64,000 nucleotides of DNA from Geosiphon pyriformis. Its lineage: Eukaryota; Glomeromycota; Glomeromycetes; Archaeosporales; Geosiphonaceae. The stretch spans positions 504,604 through 568,603 of the forward strand of contig JAAOMT010000261.1 in assembly GCA_016748015.1 (NCBI GenBank), written 5' to 3'. Of this stretch, positions 1 to 10,619 are shown piece by piece. The stretch's first letter is position 1. Each line of letters opens with the position of its first letter. The position numbers and the translations under genes are program-made. A model generated the notes under the pieces. That model had not been told where the DNA came from. It did no database searches and worked only from the letters and a program-made list of their open reading frames with translations.

Positions 1-1969
1 GCTTATAGAACCTTGAAAAATTCTTGGTGAAGATACCATTAAAGTCCCTAAACCATTTTTTTTTGAATATTTTACTTGCTAAAAGAGTTACTATCTTACA
101 AACTATATTTCATATAGCATCCAAATCCAATAACCATACAGAGGCAGCAAATTTGTTCAAAAACAATAAAGCATTGGCTGATGTAACACTTCGAAAACAT
201 TCTCATTTACTCTTATTAGCACTCTTGAAATCAAACTTTCATTGATCCCTATTAGCTTGCTTGCAAAAAAAAATCAACTGTGTATTCAGAAGGCCACCCA
301 AACCTATAGATATAGAAACAGCTTTGTAATAGTATTAAAGTATTCCCCAACATTAGCCACACAGTAATTCACCACCATGTTAACCAAATTTGAGAAGATA
401 AACACATAGTCAATTGTCTTAGCTACACCTTGAGAATTGTTCTAAGTTGGCACCTTTGCAAACAAGCTTACACTTAAAAAGTTTACCAAACCCAAATTAA
501 GGCATCTTTTGAAACTGGTACACTTGGTAGAATTATCTTTATTGAAATTCCCATCCAAGACAACAAAAAAAGACTCATTGACTGCCTTTGCAATCATAGA
601 ATTAATATTATTAGCCTAAGAAAAACAAACAGCCAGAGATGTCTCAATATAAAGTCCCAAAATCAACACTAAAAGTTTGTTTTTGAAAAGCAGTTTAATG
701 GATAGGAGCCAACCAGGTATCTCAAAAACTTTGCACACATGTCTCACTAAAGAGGAGTTCATAATGATCACAACACCAGTACTCAGATAACCAGATTACA
801 AACCAGAAGTAAACATTCACACATCATCAAATTTGTTGACAATCCAGAGACAAACTTTTTCTTTTAGCTTTGATTCTGTAAAAATAGAAATTAAATTGTC
901 CTTGTCTTTGTGTCAACAAATGATATTATCCTGTTTTGCAGTGTTACCAGTAGAATTTTAGCTATTAATTAGCATAAAATTACTCTTATAATTCCTATTA
1001 TTAATTAGCATATATTATTATTATTTTGATTATTACTTATTATTTAATCAAATTATCAAATATCATTACTCAATCAATAATCCGATTTGTACTATAGAAA
1101 TTAAGATAATCAAATTACACAATACCCTGAACCATTTAACATAGTCAAAATTCGCCGAAATTAATGAAAATTGGCCGAAATAATCAATAGTTTAGTGAAA
1201 TAACTTGTAGTTCACCAAAATGTATCTTTAGTTTCCCAAATTGTAGCAAAGAGAAAAGTGCAAGTTCAAAGACTAGTACTACAACAAGTTGTATAAAAAA
1301 AGAGCTTCTCTTTTCAAGAAAATGTATTTTCTTATAATATTTTAACATAGTATCTTATTTTAAATATCTTAACTAAAACAAATCACCTTTTATATATTCA
1401 AATAAAAATTAAATATTCGAAAAACAAATTCTTAAAATTATTATATTTGAAATTCTCTCAACACAACTAATGTTTTGAAATTAATTAGCTACCAATTTCA
1501 ATAAACTGTTAGTGACTCCAGGCCTGAATAGAAAACGTTTCTCTTGATAAAATTCTATTTCTTCTATATTTCTTTTATTTTTATTTTTTTTTTATTACAA
1601 TTATTAGGGTAGTCTACAGATGAGATTCCTGTAGAAAAGTTGACTTTTACAATAAAGTAACTACACATTTTTAGTGAGCTTCCAGATGAGCAATTCTTGA
1701 GAAAGAGTTAATATTTGCTACAATGTAACTACACAAAGTAACTGGCACAAAATTGGCCATTCTACTTATAAGCCCAGCAGTTCAAATTATAGGAGATAAT
1801 TTAAAGATAAATTCAGTTACTAGAGGTCCAACTACTTCCTGAGAACATAAATTTACAGCAAATCAACATTAACAACATTCAAGAAAAGAGACCAAAAACT
1901 TCCAGTAACAGCAGGATTGTTTATTTCTTTAACATTACACATAGCAATTTTCCATATCAGACCACTTAT
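1..1969 (-). pseudogene. LINE-1 ORF2 N-terminus (apurinic-type endonuclease), broken
   Basis: The endonuclease would nick target DNA to prime reverse transcription. Read on the minus strand, ORF2 begins at about 1969 (PISGLIWKIAMCNV), is interrupted by the solo LTR at 942-1910, and resumes at 941 (AKQDNIICWHKDK). It runs to the window edge and is truncated only by that edge. The conserved G-D-F-N endonuclease motif reads GNFN near 535-571, a catalytic-region Asp to Asn change. Several in-frame stops sit where LINE-2 has Gln, Arg or Trp. The ORF2 start, ATG in LINE-2, is ATA here; the same G-to-A change turns the overlapping ORF1 stop from TGA to TAA. Confidence 0.8.
942..1910 (+). repeat. Solo LTR, family 1
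   Basis: The 969-bp sequence begins TGTTAC and ends GTAACA, and matches the LTRs of element A throughout. No internal sequence accompanies it, so it is a solo LTR left by recombination between two LTRs of a former full element. The target duplication is an exact GCAG (938-941 and 1911-1914). It interrupts the LINE-1 endonuclease domain. Its U3 array holds about five 20-bp units near 1146-1245, fewer than the other copies. Confidence 0.92.
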
Positions 1970-3160
1970 TGGAATAAAGAAAGCAATAAAGCACCCGAAA
2001 CAGAGCACAAACAATCTAATCTAACCAGCACTGAACTGATTGAAGCTTCCAAAGACACCAACTTTGACTCTAAGCCACCCACTTTGGTAGTTAGAACCTT
2101 GGAGCTATTTGAACTAAAACCAGAAACATTATCATCAACAGCAGAGAAAAAGAGAACAGAAGACACTAACACACCATCCAAGACCATGTCTGAGATCAAA
2201 CCCAAAGCTGAAGATACAAAAATAGCTAAAGAGAGTACTTGAAAGACAAATAGCAAAGGCACCAGTTCCACAAAACTGAATTTTTTCATAACACTAAAAA
2301 CTTGATTGGCTAAAAGTTCCAAAGAGCATTTCAAAGATGCCAAATGATTATATAAACCAGAGATGCCAAGAGGAGCAGAAATATATGAGGAAGATATAGC
2401 ACCAGGAGAAAACTTAGCACCAAAAGATGAACCAGTACCTAAAGAAAATAAAGAGACCATTAGAGAAGAAGAACCACTGGCAACTTGGGCCTAAGTTTTG
2501 TCACTGAAAGAAACTGGGCAAATGATAGATGTCTGCTTTTTTTTATAAATGTTGGCCAGGCAAGCCCAGTTCTAAGAATTAACCACCTGCTTACTATGAC
2601 CACCACAATTCTCACCCACTGCATAATCAACAGAAACATGACCAAATTGTTTGTACTGAGCACAACAAGCCAAAAATAGACCAGCCCAGTGCAAATTCAC
2701 ACTCTTAAAAACTGAAGTAGAATCAATAGCAGCCACTCTAAATGTCTCATTTTCAAAACAAATCACTGCACATTTGTTACAGATATATGAACTTGGATTG
2801 CGACCAATAAAGCATGTTTTTCTACCATAAGAATTTAACAAGTCAGAAAGATTATGAGCAGTAGTTCTAACTGGTAATGTATACAATAATACCCGATATT
2901 GGTCTCTTAAGGTCCATGATTGCTTATCATTAATAGCCAAAGCCACATATACAGAATTTTTTCCCATGAAAACAAACCATTTAGAAGCAACTGAACTAGC
3001 CACTTCAAATGATTCAAACTTTACCAAAGCCTTTTGTCATAAACCAATTAATTGTATTTTAATTGACACAATCTTATCAAATTTAGAAAAGACTGATTTT
3101 ACTGCCAATCTGGGAAGATCAACTGGGATTTTCTTAACAATTATTTCCCAATCTATATGG
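1966..3160 (-). pseudogene. LINE-1 ORF1, C-terminal part (nucleic-acid-binding protein)
   Basis: ORF1 of this LINE type should encode an RNA-binding chaperone. Downstream of the element C insertion the minus strand encodes IDWEIIVKKIPVDLPRLAVK and continues through a cysteine-containing region to the stop at 1966. The CCHC knuckle reads CAQYKQFGHVSVDY near 2600-2660: its second and fourth metal ligands are Tyr, each a single TGT-to-TAT type transition. LINE-2 keeps all four ligands. There are in-frame stops and at least one frame change near 2460-2600. The C-terminal tail (SSKVLTTKVGGLESKLVSLE) matches LINE-2 and could form a coiled coil. Confidence 0.8.
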
Positions 3161-4011
3161 TGTTGCAGGTGATTATTTGGGATCTTAAATCAAATAACAA
3201 AACCCATAACTTAGTGCTCAAAAGCTTATTTACAATGATGTGGATCTGAAGATATTGTTTTTTGAAAAGTTTGATTGAGTTTTTTGTATAATAGACAGAA
3301 ATTCAATAGTTGTTTATCTGTAGCTTTCCAAAATCGCAATTCTGTCAATTTCTTTCTTCAACTTGATGGCTGGTATTTCTCTGATAAGTAATCCGTATTT
3401 TTTATATGCTCTACCCATTCACAGGGGTCTTTTACCAGGCAATTCTTGATGTCAATAATTCTGTGCTTAATCTTCAATCAATTAGTAAAACAAAAGAAAT
3501 AACAAAAATAAAAAAAAATAAAAAAAAAATAAAAAAAAAATAAGCCAAGGCAATAAAGGTTAGTATTTCATCAATAGCCATAATTAAGAGCTATTGTTCC
3601 AATGGTGTTAAGTATCAATTACTATTAACATGAAGTGTTAATAGTGAGAGTAAATTAAGATAGTAAATAATTATTTATTTGATATTTTGTGATATAAAAG
3701 GTTGTTTAAATCAAATCTAAACTGAGAGGTCTGTTTTTTCTACTTCTAATACTACCACTATATATACATAATTGAGATTCCTCAATTTCTCAATTCTTCA
3801 CACCAGAAATCCTAAAATTTCTGGAATTCTGCAATTCCTTTGAGAGGAATCCTGGAATTCTGGAATCCTGTGATTTCTTGTACAAGAATTCTGAAATTCC
3901 TGGAATCCTGCAATTCCTCTAAGAAAAATTTTGGAATTCCACATTTTACTATAGTTACTTCTAATTGGCTAATTTATGCTAATATATATTTTTTATATTC
4001 TATGAGTAATA
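3161..4011 (-). repeat. 3' LTR of element C (family 2)
   Basis: An 851-bp LTR in minus orientation. On the minus strand it begins TATTAC (canonical TGTTAC) and ends TGCAACA (canonical TGTAACA). U3 contains a block of imperfect palindromic GGAATTCC-type repeats at about 3778-3945, next to a TATATATA box near 3762-3770. An A-rich run at about 3510-3541 on the plus strand is a T-rich tract in the sense direction. The polypurine tract, AAAAAGGAGAGAATAA on the minus strand, directly abuts the LTR at 4012-4027. Confidence 0.92.
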
Positions 4012-4025
4012 TTATTCTCTCCTTT

Positions 4026-5672
4026 TTAATATTAAGCTCTGTCAAGATCTCCTAATTCTAATTCTTCATCTTTGAGTATTTTTTGGACTTATTTTTTAAG
4101 AATTACTTGTGCTATCTTGTTTTGTAAGTCTTTAAATTAGGCATTAGTTATTTTTCCATTTGGTTAATGGTAATGGAGTTCATTTCTGAATTAAGTAAGA
4201 TTTCTGGTCGATCTTGAAATCTGATATGTAGCCAATAAATGGCTCTTACTTGTGTGGTCAAATTGTTTTTCCCCACAAATTGTTTCAGTTGTTGTAGTAT
4301 TGTTGTGTTAAATGATCGTTTTGTTTTATCTGTGTACAAGCCCTGAATGTTTAAGTATTGTTCCAAATAAAAATAACAAAAGTTTCTTGGAAATTATTGT
4401 ATCTACTGTTACTGGAGGTTTTTGGTCTCTTTTCTGTAATGTTGTTGATACCTGTTTGCTGTGAATTCACATTTTCTGGATGTGGTTGAACCTCCAGTAA
4501 CTGAATTTTCTCTTCAAATTATAGGAGATAATTTGAACTGCTGGGCTTATAAGTGGAATGGTCAATTCCATGCCAGTTACTTTATATAGTTACATTGTAG
4601 TAAACATCAACTCTTTCCCAGGAATTACTTATCTGGAAGCTTACTAAAAAATGTGTAGTTACTTTGCTGTGAAAGTCAACTCTTTTACAGGAATCTCATC
4701 TGTAGGCTACTTTAATAATTGTAATAAGAAAAGAAAAGAAAAATAAAAGAAATGTAAAAGAAATAGGATTTTATCAAGGGAAACGTTTTCTATCCAGGCC
4801 TGGAGTCACTAACAGTTTACTGAAATTGGTAGCTAATCAATTTCAAAACGTTAGTTGGGTTTTGAGGATTTTCCAAGTGCAATAATTAAAGAATTTGGTT
4901 TTTCGAATTATTTGATATTTATTTCTTTTTGTGTGTGTAGAAATGGTTCTAAGTGATAAATCTAAAGTAAGATACATTTTCCAGAAGAGAAAAGCTCTTC
5001 TTTTATACAACTTGTTGTAGTACTAATCTATGAACTTGCACTTTTTCTCTTTGCTCAAATTTCGGTGAACTAAAAATACATTTTGATAAACTACAAGTTA
5101 TTTCACTGAACTATTGATTAATTTGGGTGAACTATTCATAATTTCGGCGAATTTCTGTAAATTTCGGTGAATTTTTTATAAATTTCGGCGAATTTCTGTA
5201 AATTTCGGCAAATTTTTGAATGTTACAAAGTTCAGGGTATTGTGTAATTTGATAATCCTACTTTCTGTTATACTAATTAGATTATTTTAATTGAATCGTG
5301 ATATGTGATAATTGATTAAATAATAAATGATAATTTGAAATGATATTAATATATTAATTAATTATAGGAATTATAAGGGTAATTTTATGCTAATTAATAG
5401 CTAAAATTCTACTGGTAACACCACCAATTCCAAGTTTCTATAGTCAACTCTTGATAGTGAGTAACTTTTGGTTGTGTTTCTATTGCCAGTTTCACTTTTG
5501 CAATTATTTTGTCAACAGTGTTTTCTGTTTTTCTCTGTGTTTTATCTTATGTTCTTTTTCTGGTGTTTGTGTATCTAATAGTTTGTTGATTGATTGTAAT
5601 TTCTATTTTTTGTTGTTGTATTAGTTAAAAGAGTTGTTGTGCTAGTGAGTGAATGCTGTCAGTAATCACCAT
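4026..5672 (-). pseudogene. Element C ORF3, unknown protein, split by a solo LTR
   Basis: An unrecognised ORF between integrase and the PPT, present in the same place in A, B, D and E. On the minus strand it starts at ATG 5672-5670 (MVITDSIHSLAQQLF), is interrupted by the solo LTR at 4407-5420 just after a W-W pair, and resumes at 4406. The conserved core reads RAIYWLHIRFQDRPEILLN near 4190-4250. It ends with D-R-A-stop-Y-stop at 4026; the first stop replaces a Gln kept in the other copies. A frame change lies near 4366. No signal peptide or membrane segment is evident, so I see no support for an envelope role. Confidence 0.7.
4407..5420 (-). repeat. Solo LTR, family 1 (minus orientation)
   Basis: A 1014-bp LTR of the same family as the LTRs of element A, inverted, with TGTTAC/GTAACA ends and no internal sequence. 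The flanks are CTAC (4403-4406) and CCAC (5421-5424), a 4-bp duplication with one C-to-T difference. It sits inside ORF3 of element C; comparison with element B at about 44289-44305 shows uninterrupted sequence at the same site. It has about eight 20-bp U3 units (roughly 5055-5220), the longest array of this family in the window. Confidence 0.92.
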
Positions 5673-5739
5673 TTTCTGCTGTCTTTTTGTTGGATATACT
5701 GTGTGTTTATATACTCTTTTGATTGTTTAATTTTATGTG

Positions 5740-5962
5740 TTTGGTTCAATAATTATGATTGGTTTTAGATCTTATAAAATCTCATCTGGTTTGACTAGTA
5801 TTCTCTGTACTTCTAATTGTAGAATATTGTTGGTGGATAACAATGCTATATGGTAATATGGTTTCAGTCAATCACCATGTGCTGTTTTGGTTAAGATTTT
5901 GTTGTTCAATCTTAATTTATAAGCTCCATTTTCAAGAATTTCTTTTATGTGAAATAGTCTAT
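5740..5962 (-). pseudogene. Element C integrase, C-terminal end
   Basis: This minus-strand segment continues the integrase C-terminal module interrupted by element B. The upstream part ends at 45459 (WSGKFDPKWDS) and this part resumes at 5962 with FHIKEILENGAYKLRLNN. Together they make the GPY/F-like end seen in the other elements. No chromodomain follows. It stops before ORF3, which starts at 5672. Confidence 0.75.
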
Positions 5963-6783
5963 TGTTACTCATAAAATATAAGAAATATATTAGCATATAA
6001 ATTAGCCAATCAAAAGTAGCTGTAGTCAATGTGGAATTCCAGGATTCTCATATAAAAAATTGCAGGATTCCAGAATTCCAGGATTCCTCTCAAAAAGAAT
6101 TGCAAAATTTCTGGTGTAAAGAATTGAAGAATTGAGGAATCTTAATTATGTATATATATTGGTAGTGTTAAAAGTAAAAAAAAACAGACCTTCTAATTTA
6201 GATTTAATCTAAACAACTTTCCATTCACAAATATCAATAAATAATTATTCTTTATCTCCAATCTATTCTCTACTATCAACATGAAGTGTTGATAGTAATT
6301 GATATTTAATCATACTGGAACAATAGCTCTTGATCATGGCTATTGATGGAATACTAACTTGCAATTGCTTTTGTTTAAATTCTTAATCTTCTTTATTTTC
6401 TTTTATTTTCTTTTATTTTTTTTTTATTGCTGTTGTATTTCTTTTTGGTTGACTAATTAATTAAGAATTAAAGTACTGAATTATAGACATCATAGTGACT
6501 GGTAAAAGACCTGTGAAACAAGGGTAGAACACTTATAGATTTGAGGATAGCTTACCAGAAGGATTATTAGCCACCATGCTGAAAAAGAAATTTGACAGAA
6601 TTGCAATTCCAGGAGGCTACTAAAACAACTATTGAATCTCTGTTCATTATATAAAGAACTCAACAAAAACTTTCAGATACAAACAACTTTCAGATTACTA
6701 ATACCACCATCGCAAATAGCTTCTGAGCACCAAGTTATGGGTTTTGTTATTTGATTTAAAACCCCAAATAATCATCTGTAACA
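5963..6783 (+). repeat. 5' LTR of element B (family 2)
   Basis: An 821-bp LTR starting TGTTAC and ending GTAACA. U3 has a shortened palindromic GGAATTCC-type repeat block (about 6028-6138) and a TATATATA box at 6151-6158. A T-rich tract lies at about 6388-6426. It is about 40 bp shorter than its partner at 44596-45458; the palindromic block, which has fewer units here, appears to account for this. Confidence 0.92.
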
Positions 6784-6785
6784 TT

Positions 6786-6801
6786 TAGTGCTCCTTGTGA
6801 G
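6786..6801 (+). promoter_or_regulatory. Primer binding site of element B
   Basis: It lies two bases after the LTR and reads TAGTGCTCCTTGTGAG. The canonical first three bases TGG are TAG here, one G-to-A change. It resembles the PBS of C (TGGTGCTCCCTGTAAGG) and D (TGGTGCTTCTTGTGAG), which implies a primer tRNA ending in GAGCACCA or similar. I could not identify the tRNA. Confidence 0.65.
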
Positions 6802-6839
6802 ATATAACTCTACAGAGAACTAGTACCAACAACAAGCAT

Positions 6840-7340
6840 CCAAAAGTGGCAGAATTAGAAATCATAGAAGCAAACCATTTAGGATTTGCCAAATCCTTGT
6901 TTCAATAATACAGCCAACAATTAGAATTAAGCAATAATTATTTCCCAGCAGAATCAGTCTTTAACTTTTACATCAATAATAAAATCACAGACTGCTTAGG
7001 GAAAACAGTTAACATTGAATCCGCAAGAAAAAATTTCTATACAGAATTGTTTCAACATACCAGTTTACTAAGAAACTACAGTTCCATACCAATCATCAGG
7101 AAAATCAATTAAACTATCAAAAAGTACACTCAACAATAATTCCCTATTACTTATGCAAACAAAAACAAGGGAAGACTGCAAACACCAGTAGTAATACCAA
7201 AACAGATACAACCACCCACTTAGAAGAAAACCAGAGTTGAATTACTAACCAAACCATCATACTATTATACACCAGAAAGTGCCATCAATATTTTCTCAAC
7301 AGACACATCCACATCAAATGCGACATTAACCTTTGAATAA
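6840..7340 (+). pseudogene. Element B gag, N-terminal fragment
   Basis: The start of the capsid-precursor gene, from about VAELEIIEANHLGFAKSLFQ to the element D insertion at 7341. It parallels the element C gag N-terminus (minus, 55180-55560), for example around PITYANKNKGRLQTPVVIPK. Several TAA/TAG stops stand at Gln positions. No certain start codon is visible. The protein resumes at 17398. Confidence 0.65.
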
Positions 7341-8378
7341 TGTTATGAATAAACTTGGTGGGGTATGATGGTAATGTTTGGTGCTTTAATTTGGAGTTCT
7401 GGATTGGTCAGCTTTTGTCATATCAGTGTTATTAGTCTTTGAAAGTCTATTCCTGCACGTGAATTTACCCGTTGAGTTCTTTGGTTATAAGACACAGAGT
7501 TGGTATCTTGTCAATTGCAACATTTTTCTTTAAAGGTGAGCTTTTTTTTCCGAGCTAATGAGTATGGTCATTAGGGTCTGGTATTGTCTTTTTGCCCTTC
7601 TGGTAAGCTAACAAGATAAAGTTAATATCCAAAAACCTAAGGGGAGCTTCCCTCTTTTACCAGGCTATCACAAAGTCTATTCCCAGACAGTCAATTTTAC
7701 TATGTTGCTGCTCCACAAAAGAAAAAAAAAATAAAGAAAAAAAAAAAAAGAAAATAAAAGAGAATAAAAAGGGAAAGAGTAAAAGAAATTAGTATCGTCA
7801 ATTACCATGATCAAGAGTGATTGGTCCAAGTCATTAATGATTTAAGGTAGTTTATGCTAAGAGCATCTGTTCTGGAATGAGGTTAGGAAGTAATAAATCA
7901 ATTGAAACATAGAAGTTGGAAAACTCTAGGTTTGTAATTTGGAATATTTGATTTATTTTGAAATCTATGTACAGACTAAGATATAAGAGAGTAAAGGAAA
8001 TTTATTCTTGTCTAGCTGTTTGTTCTTTTAACTTCTATGACTACTCATTTTTATACATTCTTTTGGTTTTACAGGATTGCTTACAATTGTTATATTATCA
8101 CTAGCTATTGTTTCATTATTTCTATTATTGCTTCGTTATTTCTGTTATTGCTTTGTTATTCTATATTATTGCTAGTTATCTTATGTTATAACACATTATC
8201 TGGTATTATTACATGCTATTCTGTGTTATTCTATGTTATAACATGTTATCCTGTGTTATCCTAAGTTATAACGCATTATTCCACATTATTGCACATTATC
8301 CTGTGTTATGTCATGTTTTGTTCATGTTTTGGTCACATTTCTCTCCTAACTTGAATTGGTTTTTTTACTTGGGTAATA
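7341..8378 (-). repeat. 3' LTR of element D (family 4)
   Basis: A 1038-bp LTR with degenerate ends (TGTTAT at 7341; GTAATA at 8373-8378 for canonical GTAACA). Its U3, at the high-coordinate side, contains a 10-bp-period repeat array (about 8101-8310) followed on the minus strand by TATAAAAA at 8048-8055. An A-rich run at 7719-7765 on the plus strand is a pyrimidine tract in the sense direction. The PPT (AAAAAGAGAGGGATAA on the minus strand) abuts at 8379-8394. Confidence 0.92.
8101..8310 (-). repeat. Decamer-period array in the U3 of the D 3' LTR
   Basis: About 20 consecutive units repeat with an exact 10-bp period. On the plus strand they read like CTGTGTTATT, CTATGTTATA, ACATGTTATC, each with a central GTTAT or ATTAT. 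The array lies directly upstream (minus sense) of the TATA-like box at 8048-8055. The matching array in the other LTR is at about 17150-17330 and has a few units fewer at the low-coordinate end. Confidence 0.85.
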
Positions 8379-8392
8379 TTATCCCTCTCTTT

Positions 8393-9127
8393 TTAAAATT
8401 GAGCTCCTGCAAAACCATATGTATCTGTTGTTATGGCTTCATTCGTGTAATGTTAAATGGTTGCCTCGAATATTGCCTCTTGTAGATCTTTGAACTGTTG
8501 ATTGGTTATTCGTCCTATGTTGTTAATCATTATGGTTTTCATAGATCTGTTTAGTAGTACATTTGGACAATGTTGAAAGGTGGTGTATAGTCGGTATGCT
8601 GCTTTGTAATATAGGGTTAAGTTGTTTTTTCCTATGAATTTTTCTACTTGTTGCATTGTTTTTTTGTTGAACATTCTCTGGTTAAGGTTTTCATATGGTG
8701 TTTTCAAGTCAAGCTGCTTTCCAATTTTGTAGAACCAATAGGCTGGCAGAAGTTTTTTTTTCTATTTCTGGGCATTGTCTAGTGTCTATTCCTCTGTTTC
8801 GGGGAGTTTGGTCCTCTAAGCCAAAGCTTGTTTTATTTCTTCAAGCTCAGGGACCAAGTATCTTCTTTTATAAAATAATTCCCATTCTTTCACTCTTTCT
8901 TCTCCACCTCCCATCTGAAGGCAATTTTTCTTCCAATATTGCCTTTCGGATGGTATGTAGGAGAGAGAATGTTTAGTTCTTTTTGAACTTTCATCTTCTC
9001 CTCTCCTGCTTTTATCCTTGTACCATATCTCTTTTTTATCAATTGTTATTTTTATTTTAGCAGGAGATTGTTAAATTGCATCAAACAGTTGTTTCGAGAG
9101 TTGTAAAATTTGATCTAAAAGGTCCAT
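8393..9127 (-). pseudogene. Element D ORF3, unknown protein
   Basis: The conserved ORF between integrase and PPT, about 245 codons on the minus strand from ATG 9127-9125 (MDLLDQILQLSKQLFDAI) to the stop at 8393. The core AAYRLYTTFQHCPNVLLNR (about 8543-8599) matches the same block in A, B, C and E. The C-terminal G-A-Q-F-stop runs into the PPT, as in the other elements. Stops and a frame change lie in the middle. The region is charged and Gln-rich with no membrane segment. Function unknown. Confidence 0.75.
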
Positions 9128-9339
9128 GTTAAACTTTTGTTGACTTATTTTTGTTGTTTCAATGGTTATATATACTTGAATTTTCCAATTAAATAGTTGC
9201 ATATTACTTTTATGTTTCAATGATGATGATTGGTTCCAGATCTCATGGTATATTTTCTGGTCTGATTAATGGAATTTGTGTTCCTAACTGAGGTATTAAT
9301 GACAATGACTGCTGTTTTGCATGATAAATTTTCAATCAG

Positions 9340-10510
9340 TTTCCATAAGCTACTTTCTTTAGAATCTTGTCTTCCAATCATAATTTGTAAGCTCTATTTC
9401 CTAAAGCTTTGTGTATATGGAATAGACCGTCCCACTTTAGGTTGAACTTTCCACTCCACTGTTTTTCAGCTTTTGTACAGTGTAACAGTACTTGGTCTCT
9501 AATCTTGAATTTCATTGGTTGTTCAGACAGACAATCATCATGTCTTTCCTTTTGCCATTTTTGAGCATTACTAATATTATCAGCTGCTGTTTTTCGGTTG
9601 TTTTCTAATGTTTCCATTAGCTGGTACATTCTTTGGTATAAGGTAGCTTCAAAATTCTTTTCGGTGATTGTTTCTGTTGGGTAGGACAATATTTTTTATT
9701 CTATAGGTAATGTAGCTTTTCTTCTATAGACTAGTTCAAATGGTGTAAATTGTGTCATATTTTGCTTTAGTATTTGGTATGCAAAGAGTACTGAAGGTAT
9801 GAATAAGTCCCATTTTTGTTCATTTTTTTGACTTATTTTTGCTAGTGCTTCACACAGTGTTCGGTTAAACCTTTTTACCAGTCTGTTTGTTTGTGGGTGG
9901 TATAGTGACAATAAAGGATGTTTTATACCAAACCGTTGGCTTAGTTCAATTAGTGTATTATTAACAAAATGTGTTTCCTGATCAGATAATAATTCTTTTG
10001 GGCATTTATGTTGGCAAATTAGGTCTTGATGCACAAATTCGGCTACTGTTTTGGTGTTAGCCACTTGGATTGCTCTGGCTTCTGGCCATTTTGTAAGATA
10101 GTCTACTGCTATTGTGATGTAACAATTTTCTTTGGATGTTATGGAGAAAGGACCAACCAAATCGATCTCAATTCTATTAAATAGATTTCTAACTGGAATG
10201 GGTCAAAGTGGTTCTGTTATTCTGGCTCTTCCTCTTCACTGACATAAGTTACAATTGAGAACATATTCAAAGATATTCTTATATATTATAGGCCAATAGT
10301 ATAGATTTGTTGTTCTTTCCAAAGTCGTATCTTTGTTGAAGTGTTTTGAAGTTGAGTCAGAATGCATACTATATAATATAGCTTCTTTTTCACTGTCTTT
10401 GATTAATCATTGTGGGGTGGGGTGGTTTTGTTGTTTTTGATGATAGAGTTGGTCATTTTGAATAAAGTAATTTCGTGCTTGTTTCTATATGATATTTTGT
10501 TTCTGTTAAG
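9340..10510 (-). pseudogene. Element D integrase
   Basis: Integrase inserts the cDNA into the genome. The N-terminal HHCC zinc site is readable (MHSDSTSKHF, then NCNLC). The core has the first Asp (AVDYLTKWPEARA, near 10090) and second Asp (LLSDQETHFVN, near 9980). The catalytic Glu after YHPQTN is Lys (NRLVKRFNRT instead of GLIERF/GLVEHF in B and A), a G-to-A change. The C-terminal GPY/F-like module (WDGLFHIHKALGNRAYKL) ends near 9378. There are several in-frame stops. No chromodomain is present. Confidence 0.85.
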
Positions 10511-10619
10511 ATAAAATCTCCTTAAAACATAGTGTCAATAGGTACTGATGTAATCGCTGATAAGTAAGTGTGTCCATGGGTCCGAGATTAGGTTTGTGGC
10601 ATCCTCGACAAACTGTCGG

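Noticed and set aside
24-245. Plus-strand ORF of 73 codons at the left edge.
   Set aside because: It begins with TTG, lies opposite the LINE-1 ORF2, and resembles nothing; a shadow.
3161-6783. Pairing the LTR at 3161-4011 with that at 5963-6783 as one short element.
   Set aside because: They are in opposite orientations; each pairs with a distant partner whose flanking duplication and internal sequence match.
8101-8310. CRISPR-like or satellite array.
   Set aside because: Ten-base units without spacers, confined to two LTR copies; a promoter-associated tandem repeat.
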